From contig WPIO01000002.1 in assembly GCA_009760855.2 (NCBI GenBank), positions 14,647,501 through 14,709,500 of the forward strand: a stretch of DNA of 62,000 nt, written 5' to 3'. Under the pieces are notes generated by a model that was given only the letters and a program-made list of their open reading frames with translations, was not told the DNA's origin and ran no database searches. Below are positions 1 to 56,099 of the stretch, in pieces (the first letter of the stretch is position 1; every line of letters begins with the position of its first letter). Source of the stretch: Cristatella mucedo (Eukaryota; Bryozoa; Phylactolaemata; Cristatellidae). The position numbers and the translations under genes were made by a program.

Positions 1-990
1 ATCCCTCCCAGCTCTCGAGCTCTCTCAACTCACTTGTCGCGTGTATTGATGACATCCGCACATGGATGGCAGCAAACCTTCTTAAATTGAATGATGATAA
101 AACTAACTTACTAGTTATGGGCAAACCAAGTGTTATTCATAAATTGGAAAGGCTGACGCTCAAAATTGGCTCTGTCAGCATATCTCCTGTTGAATCTTCC
201 ACGAAATCTAGGCGCAATGTTGCAAAGTGACCTTTCGTTAAACGACCACGTCAGCTCCACAATCAAGTCTGCCTACGTTCTGCTACATAACAATGCTGAA
301 AATTCGGGCTTGTTTAGACAGGAATACCACATCTAAATTGGTCCATGCATTTGCGACATCCCGTCTTGACTTCTGTAACTCACTGCTTGCTGGTCTACCG
401 GCCGGTGCACTCACGGGCCTTACAGCTGGTGCAAAACTCTCGACCTGTACTGGCTTCCATTCAAGCAACGGATCGACTTCAAGATTTTGTCACTCACTTT
501 TAGGTCCCTTCATTCCTTGACTCCAGCCTACCTATCAGATCTACTCTCCCACCAGGCCAAGCATCGTACCACCCGCTTTTCGGAAACTAACTGTTTACCT
601 ATACCTCGTACAAACCTCAAATTCTTTGGAGACTGTGCATTTAGTTCGTGTGCTCCCAAAGCCTGGAGCTCACTTCCGACTTCCGTCACGATTTCCCCTG
701 ACTTGACCACATTTAAAAAGAAATTAAAAACGCACCTATTTATTACAGAATTTAGAGGGACCCTGTGATTCGTCCTTTGTGTGTTCATGTGTGCTGATAC
801 TGTACATGCTGCCACCAACCACAGTTGCATGCTGACCCTGTGCATGTCACCCCTAACCATGTTATTCATGTTGTTTATCAAGCATGATACCACCCACAGT
901 TCGATCGTGTTTCCCTTGCAGCAAATGTAAAGTGCCTAGAAAGAGATCGAGTTCTCTGAGGGCACTTTATCAAGTGTAATATTTTTATTA
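1..990 (+). mobile_element. L2/CR1-like LINE (family A), 3' part, degenerate
   Basis: Broken frames spell the end of a non-LTR retrotransposon polymerase: DIRTWMAANLLKLNDDK-like at 50-100, FATSRLDFCNSLLAGLPAGA at 350-410, then a C-terminal block at 490-768 with CAPKAWSSLPTSVTISPDL and FKKKLKTHLF. A 3' UTR follows with CATGCTGCCACCAACCAC and a terminal hairpin near 927-970, then an ATT-rich tail. Part of the body around 420-460 is deleted compared with other copies here. It is truncated by the window start. Confidence 0.9.
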
Positions 991-1384
991 TTGTTATTAA
1001 GGTCGAGAGGAGTAAGTTAGTTTAAGCTGAAGCCACGTAACACGGCCAGCGTTCAAACGAGTCTTTCCTGGGAGAAGTCCATCGAATGCAGTGGGTTGGA
1101 GTTAGTATTTTGTTGCAGTTCTGGCTCAAGCCTTTCTCGACATAAAATCAGGTGCCCTCATAGCAATGAAATAGACCCCAGCCTTTGTGACCACCTCGTC
1201 ATTAAGACTGAGCAGCTAAATCGAAAGGAGATCAGAGGTCAATTCTCGCTGAGCTTAATTGAATTTCACGAGTCTGTGCAGACAGCTATTGGTGTCGCTC
1301 GTGCTTCAAAACTTCACTGCCTTCCAGCGAAAGAGGAATTCCATTCAACTTCATCACACCTTGCATTTCGCACCCTCTCACTCT

Positions 1385-1560
1385 TGGATGGCTGCCAGTA
1401 AATTCTCAAATTGAACGAGGTTCGTACAAACCTTAAATTTATGGACTGGCTCCCTATTCAGCAGAGCATTAACTTCAAGGTTCTGTAACCAACTTTTCGG
1501 CCCCTTCAATCAATTTGCTCCGACTTACTAATCTAGAATGTTCTCTCGGCTTCCCCTAGA
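1385..1560 (+). mobile_element. LINE family A fragment
   Basis: Short matches to family A: CTTGGATGGCTGCCAGTAAA at 1,383 recalls the DIRTWMAANFLKLND block, and CTGGCTCCCTATTCAGCAGA at 1,444 recalls the WLPVKQRI block. The pieces are rearranged and carry stops. Confidence 0.5.
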
Positions 1561-1900
1561 ACTGCATGCTCGTACGTCATACGTCCGGGGCTTTATTTTT
1601 GCAATCATGGACATGTACAGCAAACTGTGTTCAACCTAAATCAGAACTTTTTCTAGATTCGTGCCAAACAAGCAGTGCTAAACTCAGATTTTAAAAATTC
1701 CAATCTGATAAGCAAAGTATTAGCTAAAGTTATGGAATTTCCTAGGCACCAGACTACATTGAAATAAAGCACAAGTATGCACTTATAAAGTTACAAGAAT
1801 ACACTACAAAAAGCTACATGAATATACCTCAATCTATCAAGGTTCGACAAGTTGAGGTACAAGCCATATAGGATTCATATATCAGCAAATTGGTTATTTG

Positions 1901-1902
<2 letters not shown>

Positions 1903-1941
<39 letters not shown>
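1903..1941. repeat. (TA)n microsatellite
   Basis: About 39 bp of uninterrupted TA dinucleotides. Confidence 0.95.
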
Positions 1942-1943
<2 letters not shown>

Positions 1944-2559
1944 CTTTAGTCTACACCCGGATTAGGTGGGGTTAGCATAAGTATTTTATACGGAAATCAT
2001 TAAAACTTACGATCCCATTTCAAGCATATTTGTCTTTTGAAAGGTAGCCTGCAGAAAAATTTAATTTTTGGATCGGTTTAAAAGAAACTTTCTTGTCATT
2101 ACCCCTTAAGCCGGGCAAATAGGGGCCTATAATTGAAGTATTCATTAATTTATAATCTAAACATCCTTCCCAGTAGGGAAATTAGCACAATATTTACCTG
2201 TGAAATAAGGGAGCAACTACAGCGTCAAAGAGTTTTAATTTTTCGCCCCATCGTTCCTAGCTATCCCAAGCACGCAATACTGCCTGCCTGAATTCGAAGC
2301 TACTTGTATTACATATGCACACAAGACTCAAAAGATTCCATGTTAATCGCTGTCAACCGTGGCCAATGTCTGTTGATGACTGATTATTGACATGAGAATA
2401 TTTTGGGAATATTGTACTCGCATATAATGAAAAATTATTCTTTTCAGTAAATGGCATGCTACTCGTAGCTTGTATTTGCTATTTTACTGACTCGCGTTAC
2501 AGTTTCAACAGCAGATGTGATAAGTGTCTACATTCCTTATACAATATTTTTCATGTATA

Positions 2560-2665
2560 TAGCTCTTAAAGAGAGCCTAATCTCCATTCGGGCACTTTAC
2601 GTATGCCGAAGGGCTCGAGCCTACGAAGTTTACTGTTAAAGGCGAGTACCTATTTCTTGGGCAAG
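2560..2665 (-). mobile_element. tRNA-derived SINE, family B, degenerate
   Basis: Read on the minus strand: a GGCTCGAGCCC B-box-like core, then GGCATACGTAAAGTGCC and a tail like AGATTAGGCTCTCTTTAAGAGC. The tail is a decayed form of the LINE family A hairpin. Confidence 0.55.
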
Positions 2666-2744
2666 GCAGGGACGCCTTAAATTTAAAGAAAAGTTCGATG
2701 CAAACGTATACAGACCACTGTTCAACTCTTGACGATTCTACGCT

Positions 2745-2795
2745 AGGAGGCAGGAAGGAGGAAAGCAGGAAAGCAGGAAAAGCAGGAAGCTGCTC
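2745..2795. repeat. AGCAGGAA-type imperfect tandem repeat
   Basis: Successive GCAGGAAAGC / GCAGGAAAAGC / GCAGGAAGC units; short and purine-rich on the plus strand. Confidence 0.6.
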
Positions 2796-2799
2796 AAGA

Positions 2800-4280
2800 T
2801 CGGTCGGCCAAAGCTTCCTTTCAGTACAGACTCGTCCTCAGACTACTCCGTACTCGGCCGGCGGTTGGTTAGGCGACTTAGTGCAAATTAGGCAAGCGTA
2901 ATTTCATAATTAAGCACTGAGGGAGCTTTGACACAACCATTGGGTCACTGGCTTATTAAGAAAGCCGCCGGATGCGGATGCCGGTCGCTAGTAATGCTGC
3001 TTTCTTAGAGGCTTCGCCGTTGCCGACGGGTATTAGTTCGATCATCTTTCTCCGACAACCGCTAAGATGAAGGTGAATGACACTCCAGTAGCAGTAGCAC
3101 GTGACTGTACCTCACGAAGCGATTCGCTGCTTCGACGCTCGGTGCACCCATTCGCAGGTTGCTACAGAGCTACGGCGGAGTGCCCAATTCGCAGCCCTTG
3201 TTTTGCACCCCTCTGTCTAGTTGCTTAGGCTTCACTTGTAGCTGTCTTTTCGGACTACCATTGTTGAAATGATCTGCATAACTGCTCTATTAACTTTCAG
3301 CGTCACCAAAAGAAGGCCCCGCAGCTGGTGCTCGAGGCCACGGAAGAACTTGGTCGACATCGCAAGATGATTACAGCGACTTTTAGGGAAGAATTGAAAT
3401 AGGGAAATCGAATTCGTCAGTTTCCTCTCCGATACTGAAGCTTAATTTTGGGTAACAGAAATATGATGCTGCAAGTTGACTTGATTTACTAAATGGCTAA
3501 TTAGACAACAGAGGCACTCAGTGTAATGGCTACACCGATTTTCCGTTCTCATTTTAAATTATAATTTAAGTATTAGTCGGCTGTGCAGAACGATTTTCTA
3601 AGGTGAATTTTAAGCATTCTGAGGAATGTGCTTTCTAGTTAGACCGTTTTGCTTTACCAGGACAATACATGCAGCGGGCCCCCATTTGCTGATTGGAAGA
3701 CTAGCTGTTAATCGTGCACGCCTAACCTGGCATCAACAGGCACGTGCCGCCATCTCCCATCGCCGAGTGACATGACGCAGCATCTTAAGCGCGACAGCAT
3801 TTCCCTAGTTCTAAGGCTCGGATGCACTGGCAGAGCTAGGAATTTTAGGTAAACGGGGCAAGCCCTGCCGACAATGGTAAACACACTGCAAATTGAAAGT
3901 CTCTTATTGGATATGCGAGCGGCGGCTGCTCGTAGATTGAAAGTATCGGACGATTTCGTTATTCTTTACCACCGTGGCCGCCTCTTTTTCAACAGACAAC
4001 AACATGGCGTCGTTGCGGTAGTCATGCCCCATCGTCGTTTGATGGCGAATCCTGAGCCAGCTCTACTGAGTCGTCTTGCTTGCGTCTCGTCCGCTACAAT
4101 GCATTAATAAGCGCAGCCGACGCGCTCGCCGTTAAGACGCTTACGAAACACAGTGAGCGCATGCGTGGATGACGTGCTTCTGAATGTCAGGGCTGGTCGG
4201 CGTGGCGTTCTGGCTAGCCTTCTCGAGCGGAAAGGTCGACGTCCCACTTTCTTACACATGAAGGTGAGGAGCTCGAGGAG
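2800..4280. other. Unassigned sequence
   Basis: No exon pair, repeat family or RNA gene was recognised. Open frames are short and without motifs. Confidence 0.5.
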
Positions 4281-4282
4281 TG

Positions 4283-4462
4283 AGCCGCGATTGCACGCAC
4301 TAAGTAAGGTGGTCGCTTTCATGACCCGAGGTCCCGATATCCCGAGGTCGTGGGTTCGAATCATGCGGTGGATGATTCTTTATCGCCACTGCAAGCGGTG
4401 GTTATAGCCGTCAAGGCTCTACTGTCGCTATACAAAAGGAGGCTGTTTAATTAGCTAGGATT
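4283..4462 (+). mobile_element. tRNA-derived SINE, family A
   Basis: A box-like TAAGTAAGGTGGTCGC, B box GTGGGTTCGAATCATGC, then the family body: GATTCTTTATCGCCACTGC, AAGCGGTGG, CTCTACTGTCGCTATACAAA and TGTTTAATTAGCTAG. A very similar copy lies at 26,283. Confidence 0.85.
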
Positions 4463-5024
4463 TAAATATTAGTATTTATGTACGTTGCAGCAGCGGTTGA
4501 GCGACTCGTCGACCGACTAGTCCTGGCAGTGGCTTGGCAGGCCGTGGCTCATTACAAGTCAAACTTAGTGGACTCATCCTTGCAACCGCGTTCAATTCTC
4601 AGCGATTATCTTTGCCATCCGCTTCTCAAAACTATACTTTACCGCGATGATGCGAGCCTTCCGATTCGCCAGGTCAATTGCACTCTGCATCGTCTCGTTG
4701 TCCGAGGCTTGTGGCTGCCCGGGTGCGCGAGAAGTCTTCGATCTGTGCCACCGATTGTCTTCCAGTCGTCGAACCCCACGAACGGCGTGAACGGGTCCGA
4801 AACGCGAGAGAGAAGTGGGAAAAGAAGCACGGGAAGTAGTAACAACTCTCTGTGATGAAGGCATACTCTAAGCACTTTTATATTTGAAACCATGTTGGCT
4901 GAGGGCGACTTACGACTTTTCAAAATTCAGGCTTGTGTCAATATTTCGCCCGACGAACGTGGCAGTGGAAGAAACCGGCCCTGAGGCAAGCAAGATACCA
5001 CTCACCATTCAATCGCGTTTCCTT

Positions 5025-5100
5025 CGCAGCAAATGCAAAGCGCCGAGGAAGAGATTGAGTTCTGTGAGGGTGCTTTATTAAGTGTATTATTATTATTATT
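5025..5100 (+). mobile_element. LINE family A 3' end
   Basis: GCAAATGCAAAGCGCCGAGG leads into the terminal hairpin and a (ATT)n tail. Upstream sequence does not resemble the LINE body, so this is a heavily 5'-truncated insertion. Confidence 0.85.
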
Positions 5101-6764
5101 AACTATGCATGACGGATCTCATCAACGACGTTAAGGTCGTTTGTCGAAAGGGCAGGTCTCGACCTGAGATCTTGATCGACGTCGAGTGCCACTACGGGTA
5201 TCAGAGATAGAGGTGTGCCACCACCTTGACCTGGCTGTATTGATACAGGCAATGAGGCTGGACGCTGTTCAACAGTTTGCTGTGCTGCTGCCGTACTTTA
5301 AGGTTGCCGAACGAGTAGTGTCGGTGCGATATTCGCGAAAAACGACAACATTTAGCCTTGGGCAATGATATCTTCAGTGGTCGCTCAGGTGCTGCTGACG
5401 ACTGGTTCATGGCTGGCAGAGATGATTGACGAACCTTTTAGAGCCATTAGACTGCAGCGAGCATAAACTCGATCCTAATGACATTTACTTCGTGCTGCGC
5501 ATGTGCATAACACTCCATACCTGTGTAGGCGGCCATGTTTACATAGAATGTCCATTTCCGACTAACTAGACCAGGAAAACCCAAGGACGTTGCCCTTGAC
5601 AGCGGTTGGCGACGCGATGATTGTGCGGCATGATGCTTCCGACGCCGAAAGTGAGCTTATTGTGGGCCGGTGGGCCTAGCGAGCTAGGGGCCCGGCATTC
5701 GCTTCGCGTGAACCGGTTTAATTTTAAAGAAACTGTAGTTTGATTGCCGTCACGAACTGTCCAAAAAACCAGCCGACGAGCAACACCACCAGTTTATTCG
5801 ACCACGCACCAAGCCGGAGGAAGCCCCACTGCCCCTCCTGCAGACGTTCGTCCGCTTCTGTTGTCTGCCGTACTGGAACACGCGTTCTGATTCGTTAGCT
5901 TTGTTGCTAACGCCTAGCTGCGCTCCGATAGGCTAGCCGGTGATCGGGAGGGCCACCCAGCCTGGTACTGGCAGATAACATTTAGGCTCGGTACTGTCAC
6001 AGGCTGGGGTATGCATAAACGAAGCCACAGAAACCTCCCAAAAGTCCCGGTATAACGGACCCTCCCGGTATGCCTGTGATCGCTAGCAATATAATCTGAA
6101 GGGGAACCCCTACAGCATAGTAGGATACTGGCTGCTAGGAGAATAGCCAGCTGGGTTACAACTGTGCTGTCGAAGTTACGCTTCAATGTGAGTCGTCATA
6201 GGTTCGAACTCGAGCTCTTGCACGACCTCCGGAAGCTGCAGCCCTGGACGAGTCCAGGGTCCTTACCTTTATTCTCTCTCTATCGTCGGATCTTCCGAAC
6301 TCTCACGTGGTTGCTATCCTCCCGGAGCCAACAGTAGGTGGCCACTTAGGTTCACCCATCTCGTTAATTGGCTAGAAACCTTAAAAAAGCTGATAGCATT
6401 CTTGAGCTTTCCCACCAGCCAAGCGTGTCGGCTCATGTTACCACCAGTCGGCCCACTCCAAAAACCGTGTCGTCTGTGTGGCCGCACCTAGCTCATGGTT
6501 ATTCTAGCCTTCGAGTAGGTCGTGCTGTCGAATTAACACCACCGTTCCCTCCCACTGAAGAGTAATCAATCGGTCCCATTTTCCTCGATCCGTTCAGGGT
6601 AGATCAGCACCCTTGGTTGCTTCAGGTTTCCTAGCTAAAAACCCACCGAGGCAAAGGCCCTCACCGAGGTTGCCCCTGGAGAGCAGGTCCTCGACAGTTT
6701 AGAGGAGGCAGCCACCCCCTTGGCTCCTCTTGCTGTTTTGACGAAACTAGACATCACATAGCGG
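5101..6764. other. Unassigned, possibly old retroelement
   Basis: One plus frame near 5,350-5,430 gives LGNDIFSGRSGAADDWFMAG, a Gag-like FSGRSG-W pattern, but stops surround it. A decayed retroelement is possible; no long frame or repeat end was found. Confidence 0.3.
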
Positions 6765-6845
6765 AGCAGAAAATGTAAAGCGCCTAGAAAGAGATTGAGT
6801 TCTCTGAGGGCGCTTTATCAAGTGCATTATCATTAATATTATTTT
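6765..6845 (+). mobile_element. LINE family A 3' end
   Basis: AGCAGAAAATGTAAAGCGCC is followed by an intact terminal hairpin (AAAGCGCC pairs with GGCGCTTT) and a short ATT/ATC tail. Confidence 0.88.
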
Positions 6846-6849
6846 TCTT

Positions 6850-8400
6850 TCTTTCTCCCTGCATTATTGCTTAAACGTTGTCCCTTCTCTCACTGTGTCC
6901 TGCTGCAAAAAATGAGTCGTCAGCCAAAAAGTACTCGCAAAAATAACGTATAGTAAGTCTCGTAAGGTGAGTATTACATTCTTAAGTCACAGATTTTTTT
7001 AAATCGTATCACGCGCTGGTATTCAGCATGCTTAGGCTAAGCATATTAAATGGACCATCTCCATGGTCAATACTAATAGCATAGAATTTTCCATAATATG
7101 TATTTTCTCGCATGAGAACATGCAGTGAATAATTAAATGTCAAACACATTTAGCAGGACTAGGCAGCAGATGGTCTTTTCCGACAGGATTAACACCGCGA
7201 AGCATGCCCAGCAGAGCACACGCAATAAGTCAAGGCTTACAGCAATCCTGTTAAAACGCCGACACTGTGCCAGCAGCTTTGTCGGACTTTGGCTCTACCA
7301 GCTGTGCATGGCCGTTCACCGGTGGACAAAAAAGGATATATAGCAGGTTTGCCAATCATGCCGCCTGTGCAGAAACAAGCTAAGATTGCCCGAGAGAATC
7401 TATAGAGAATCTATAGAGTATCCAAGTGTCTAAAAACCGGCTTCACGTAATTTGCCATTCTCAAGTGTTCACAAATGGTGGACTACCTTAATACTAGTTA
7501 AACAGCTAATATAACTATCTTCCAGGTCTGTTGAGTGATAGCTGATGGCAGCGGTCAATAGAACTGACAACTCCACTGACAACAAGTTGATAAACCAGCT
7601 CCGACTGCAAGGAATATGCTAAGGCTTTTGGTAAATGTCATCTGAGGAATCGAAGACTCATTTTCGACACACCAAGGGTACCAGTCAGGCGTAACCAAAG
7701 CCGAACTCCAACTTCAGAGGCATGTCTCAGCTGCAAAGTAAATGAAATACAGTAACATATGCCTGTAAGTAGTATGAATGTGCCATAAACATACTGAGTG
7801 TTAGTAACTTAGCATTCAACAGATCGAGGCTGTACGTATAGCTGTGAAGCCTCGACATTAGATAGTTTGCCTCATCAAGGACGAGCTCGACCTCCAGTCA
7901 CAAAAGCACTGCAACACACCATACTCAATTTTGTTGGAATATTGGGCAGGCATGCATACTAATAGGCATGTACATGCATGCACGCCCACATTAAACAGGA
8001 CTACTGGCATTACCGCAAAACTCGGTGCTGCCACTTTCTCAGAAGTTCAGTTCCGGCACAGTTTGCACATATTGAAATATGCAGGCCTATCAACAAGGAT
8101 GATCTCTAAGGCCCTGGCCATATTGAGCCATCACACGATTTGTGGCCATAGCAGGGTCAAAGATTGATCCCAATCTTATGAGTTTGACATTTCATGGAAA
8201 GATCGAATAATTATCAAATGTGGATATGGCTAGCAGATATTTCCTGCTCAACTTTCTTCACGTACCGACGGATAATTAAACCAAGGGCATTACATAAACA
8301 ACAACTATCACACTGCCTACAGCCACACAACATTTTTCGAGATCCCCCAGATCGTGCAACAGACTGCTGCCTATCAGCAAATGGGCTCTTTTCACTTTTG
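6850..8400. other. Unassigned sequence
   Basis: AT-moderate sequence with short frames only. No exon, repeat end or RNA gene was recognised. Confidence 0.5.
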
Positions 8401-8404
8401 TCAC

Positions 8405-8462
8405 AGGCTTCTTTGAGACTTTGAGACTTGGACTTTTGAGACTTTGAGACTTTGACTTTGAG
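8405..8462. repeat. TTTGAGAC short tandem repeat
   Basis: Units TTTGAGAC, TTTGAGACTTGGAC, TTTTGAGAC, TTTGAGAC, TTTGAC follow one another for about 55 bp. Confidence 0.8.
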
Positions 8463-8565
8463 GAATCGATTTGCAGTATTTGCCAAAATCTAGAACATCT
8501 ACTAATTTCTGACCCCTTTGAGTGGCCATTTTGTACTACCTCAGAGTAAATATGTGTTAATTTGA

Positions 8566-9657
8566 TTTATTTGCCGTCCTTTCTGACAAAATGCAAGCCA
8601 CAAGAAGCAAATTTGAAGTTTTCTCATCGCACGGGCTAATTTAAAGTTACTCAACGCCCTGGTCGCAATAGCATAGCTTGTACGCGAAAACACTAGCCAT
8701 TTTCTATACATCTGAAGCACAAGCAGGTAGGAAAGAAATCACACTACCCAGGGACAAAAATCGTGTTCCGTTTTGTTATCGCACAAACAGCAGACCAAAC
8801 CTGCACTCCAGTCTGCCAACGCGAAGAGCCGATCTCTAGTGCCACTAACATAGCTATCTCAGGACTTCTTGGAAGGCAGCAGCTGTGGCAAAGTGCAGAC
8901 GCATATATTTAGCAAAACAAACAGCAACCAGGCTCCACGCAGAGGACGACTCGTGCAGCCCCATTCGGTGCTCGGCCGACTGTTTTACTGAGCCAGTGAT
9001 AAAAGACGATTGACTCGTAGTTGAACCAGTGTGCCTCTGCCACACGAGGCTGGAGTCTCAATCCAAGCAAGGAAAGTGAAAACATAACACCCGCAATATC
9101 GTCAATAGCTCGCCCCTGGGTTACAAAGGTTTCTCGACAATAAGCCCACCCTTTGAGCCTAATCCTCTGGACGAGTTTTCATTCGGAAAATCAGATCAGC
9201 AATGTTCAGGCATCAGGATCTCAGCCTGCTCGAATGTCGGGAGGAGGAGGAATGGAAGGACACATTCCGGAGACTCAACTCTTCAGACTCAATGCTGATC
9301 GACGAACATCATTAACCTGCCATGTCACCATCCACTGTGTTCCTTTTTGTTAGACAGGATGGTGGCAGGAGCATGGCAGGGGCAAGTCAAACAGGCAGGC
9401 AAACGAATGCCACGGAACGGCTAGCCAGGCAGACGCACGCTAGCAGACGTCGCATGAGCGGCACGGGCTCGGCACGATCAACCGTCGGCTGCGGCTCCAG
9501 TTCGAAGAGGCCGCTTGCACAGGCCAGCCACAGCAGGATCGGGAAGCCAAGTGTACTCACGCGGGCACACCGACCGAGTGCAGGGGTGGCAGGTCGCCGG
9601 TAGCCGCAGCTGACAAGCTGCTGCCGGCCGGCTGCCCGCTGGCCCCTGCACGAAACA
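8566..9657 (-). other. Probable 3' UTR with first downstream AATAAA
   Basis: Going downstream from the stop on the minus strand, the first AATAAA I find is at 8,571-8,566 (TTTATT on the plus strand). The 1.1 kb between has no recognised repeat and is GC-rich to about 9.4 kb. Use of this polyadenylation signal is inferred. Confidence 0.35.
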
Positions 9658-53107
<43,450 letters not shown>

Positions 53108-53559
53108 CTGCAAACAGCAGCAGTGGCCGACATTAACAAAGCCTCAGGGGCAGAAGAAAACAAAATGGGCCACTACAATGTGTAGTCACCAGCCAAACCC
53201 GACCAAGATGGTTCATCTTAGTTTTTCATTAAGGGAGGTTTCACCATGCTACAGGTTTATCAGCTGACGCATAAATCCCAGCTAAGTCGATCAAAACTGA
53301 AATGCACGGGGGTCACACTATGAATTGAAAAAACTCCTGTAGACTGAGTTACAGCCCCCCTGCCCAGATAACTCACATGATCATGTTTTCTATGGTAACT
53401 TGAGCAGAATCCGTTTGCCCTCGTGCCACGAGACGATAAGAAAACCCCTGGCAGCAGTGGCACAGAGCAGGATAAATTAGCAAAACAGCAGGATACAGAG
53501 CAGAAGTGCATTCATTTCAGGCAGGACCGAGATAAATTAACAGCTTTAACCAGGCCATT

Positions 53560-53720
53560 TGAACTAGTTAGGCACAGCCAATCCACTTCATCCCACAGTA
53601 CATGAATGAGATTTAGGTCCCAAGGTTGACCAGGCTGTTCCATTGGCATGATGAACTATCAAGCAAACTTAACAGCTTAGGGTCATTGTCCTGCTTGAAA
53701 ATAAAAATATTCTCGAAGCT
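53560..53720 (-). mobile_element. Tc1/mariner transposase fragment
   Basis: The minus strand gives KQDNDPKLLSLL and, in the next frame, QPWDLNLIHVLWDEVDW, matching FQQDNDPKHTS and SPDLNPIEHLWDELD of Tc1-like transposases. Confidence 0.75.
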
Positions 53721-53774
53721 TCATTGCATTAGGTATTGCAACGTTCACAAGCAGTTTCAAACAAATGTCTTATA

Positions 53775-53990
53775 ATAAGAATAATAATAACACGTTTGAT
53801 GAGGCACCCTCAGAGAACTCAATCTCTTTCTAGGCACTTTACATCTGCTGCAACGAAAGCCCGATCGAATAGCTAACAGTACCATGCTCAATAACAACAG
53901 GAATAACATGGTTAACGGGTAACATGCACAGGATCAGTATGCAAATATGGTTAGTGACAGCATGCACAGTGTCAGCACGTCTTGCATCAT
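53775..53990 (-). mobile_element. LINE family A 3' UTR and tail
   Basis: TAAGAATAATAATAACACG, CAGAGAACTCAATCTCTTTC, TAGGCACTTTACATCTGCTG, then CATGCACAGGATCAGTATGC and GCATGCACAGTGTCAGCACG: reversed tail, hairpin and 3' UTR. Confidence 0.88.
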
Positions 53991-53999
53991 GATGCCAGG

Positions 54000-56095
54000 T
54001 ATCTTATACAGATCGCATAGCACATGGCTACAGAAGCATTCTCAGACCGTGAGCGCTTTACGTGCCGAAATTTCACTTCTTCTGAAGGCCGGTATCCTGA
54101 AAACCTTCATTGGGCAACGACTCGCACACCGTGTCCCGGGCAGTTCCCAAAATTGGTTAATTTACTCTAGCGCCATATGAATTTGCCCCAGTCTTCGGCA
54201 ACTCCAGAGTGCCGGGATCCTAGCCCACTGCAAACAAGCCGGACCGACGTCGCTACTTTTTTTGATCTGCGTAAACATATCCGTTTGTCCAGCCGCTGCC
54301 TAATCATATCCCGACCAAATGGCTTCCCAGCAGGAGCTTTCTGGCTTTAAGCATAAATGGCCATAGCGATGAAGCATAGATGCCTCAAAGCTTCACTCTT
54401 TACAAGCTTGTCCTGGTGGGGTGTAGAAACACAAGAGCAGACGGATCTCGGTGTATTATCCATGGTTTCGGTCAAAGCTATCTGTATCTAATCGTGCTCT
54501 CACAAATTTGCAACTTTTTAGCAACTGCAACGTTGCTAAGTCCCTTCTGGATTAATGCACGCAATTGGCCCTTTGCAAAGGCAGTCAACTTGCTGATCTG
54601 CATGCCGACCGGCAAAAGCACTAGTTTAAAAAATATGACTACTTGGTAAGGCTGTAGCTTGGTACTACCGTGCTAGTTTTAAGTACCTCGACAAACAAGC
54701 AATGCAGTCGTTTTCACGGCGCTTGAAAATGGGCTTAAAAATGTGAACATCTTCCATTTTTAAATGCATTTAGGTGGTCAAATCAAAGACAGATTCCTAC
54801 ATCTTCTTTTCCTGCTATGTACACTGGTTTATAAGAGACACCAACGTCTGGAGATAAATTTCCCTTGGGCCCATTTGGTCTTGGGGCTTCGGTTTAATGG
54901 TTGACGGTCACATTCATAAACAAGGGGTCACCTATACTTGTTTAGCTCATCAAAGCCGAGCTTGCATTTTCTGGCCGATGTAGAATTTAATGTAAATCGA
55001 GGAGCATATAAGCATCGAATAAGGAAACTATTCAAGCCAGACTTGTTAAAAGCATGTCTTTTTTTAACCGAAATTATGTACACCTAAATGCTTGCTGCTT
55101 GTGCCCTTAGTCCCATGGGCCTCAGCAGCACCTCCGGCTGCAATGTCGGTCTGTGCTTTTTTACCAGGGCCAATTGCCACTATCGATTCACCAGCCCTCA
55201 GTGACAGTACTATTCGGTATGATCATGCACGTCAATTGCAGTTGGCATGCAAATGCCTTACTGGGAGCAACTTAATATCCCGGTGTTCGTGAATTGGGCA
55301 TCTCCCACAGAAAGCTAGACAAAATAAGAGAATGGGCAAAAGGGCAACATGCCCAGTGTTTCCCTATATTACTAATTGTTTTGCTCAGCCAAGCCAGCTC
55401 TTGCTGGTGCACTGCAATGAATCAGTTTAATTCAAGTGGTCGTTATTGAGAATGCTGCTCCAACAACATGCTTGAACTCAACATGCTTCAACTGAGGCTG
55501 GGCAACAGATAAATCAACCGAGGACGAGATTACTGGTCAATTAAGACCTCACTACTAATGGGTCATAAAAAGCTGTCTTTTTATGATTTATCACTAGCTG
55601 TTTTATGGCTAGATGATGGAGACAGGACTTGGTGACTTCATAGCAGCTGAAGTGTCCATCGAATGCTAACACATAGTGACAAAAGAGCAGTAAAACTATT
55701 CAATATTTATGTCCAACTGTGTGCGTAAGCAATAAAGGCCTGATTGTCTGAGATTGATCCATTGATGCATTATCGAACAGGGTAACTCTCAGCAATCATC
55801 AGATCTGCTTAAGAATGCTCAGTCAATGTGCAATAAACTCTTGACGAAGCACTTGACCTGTTTTGTATGACCGAGATCTCACTGAAATCGAACAATGAAC
55901 GACTGCAACCAGAACCACTCCTATAGGCTTTCCTACTAGCCTAACCCAAGGTAAAAGAAAACTGGTGGCTGAGAAGGCATTGTTGTTTAATTTCAAGTTG
56001 TTTGCAGTATCAAAAATATTTAGTATCGAGTCCAGCCAACAGCAAGCTGCCAATGCTAACCTATCATTCTCTCGGGTGCCAAGTCTTGCTTATTT
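54000..56095. other. Unassigned sequence with moderately open plus frames
   Basis: Plus frames at 53,947-54,180, 54,380-54,649 and 55,092-55,292 are open but show no motif I recognise. They may be relics of an older element. Confidence 0.35.
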
Positions 56096-56099
56096 CTGA

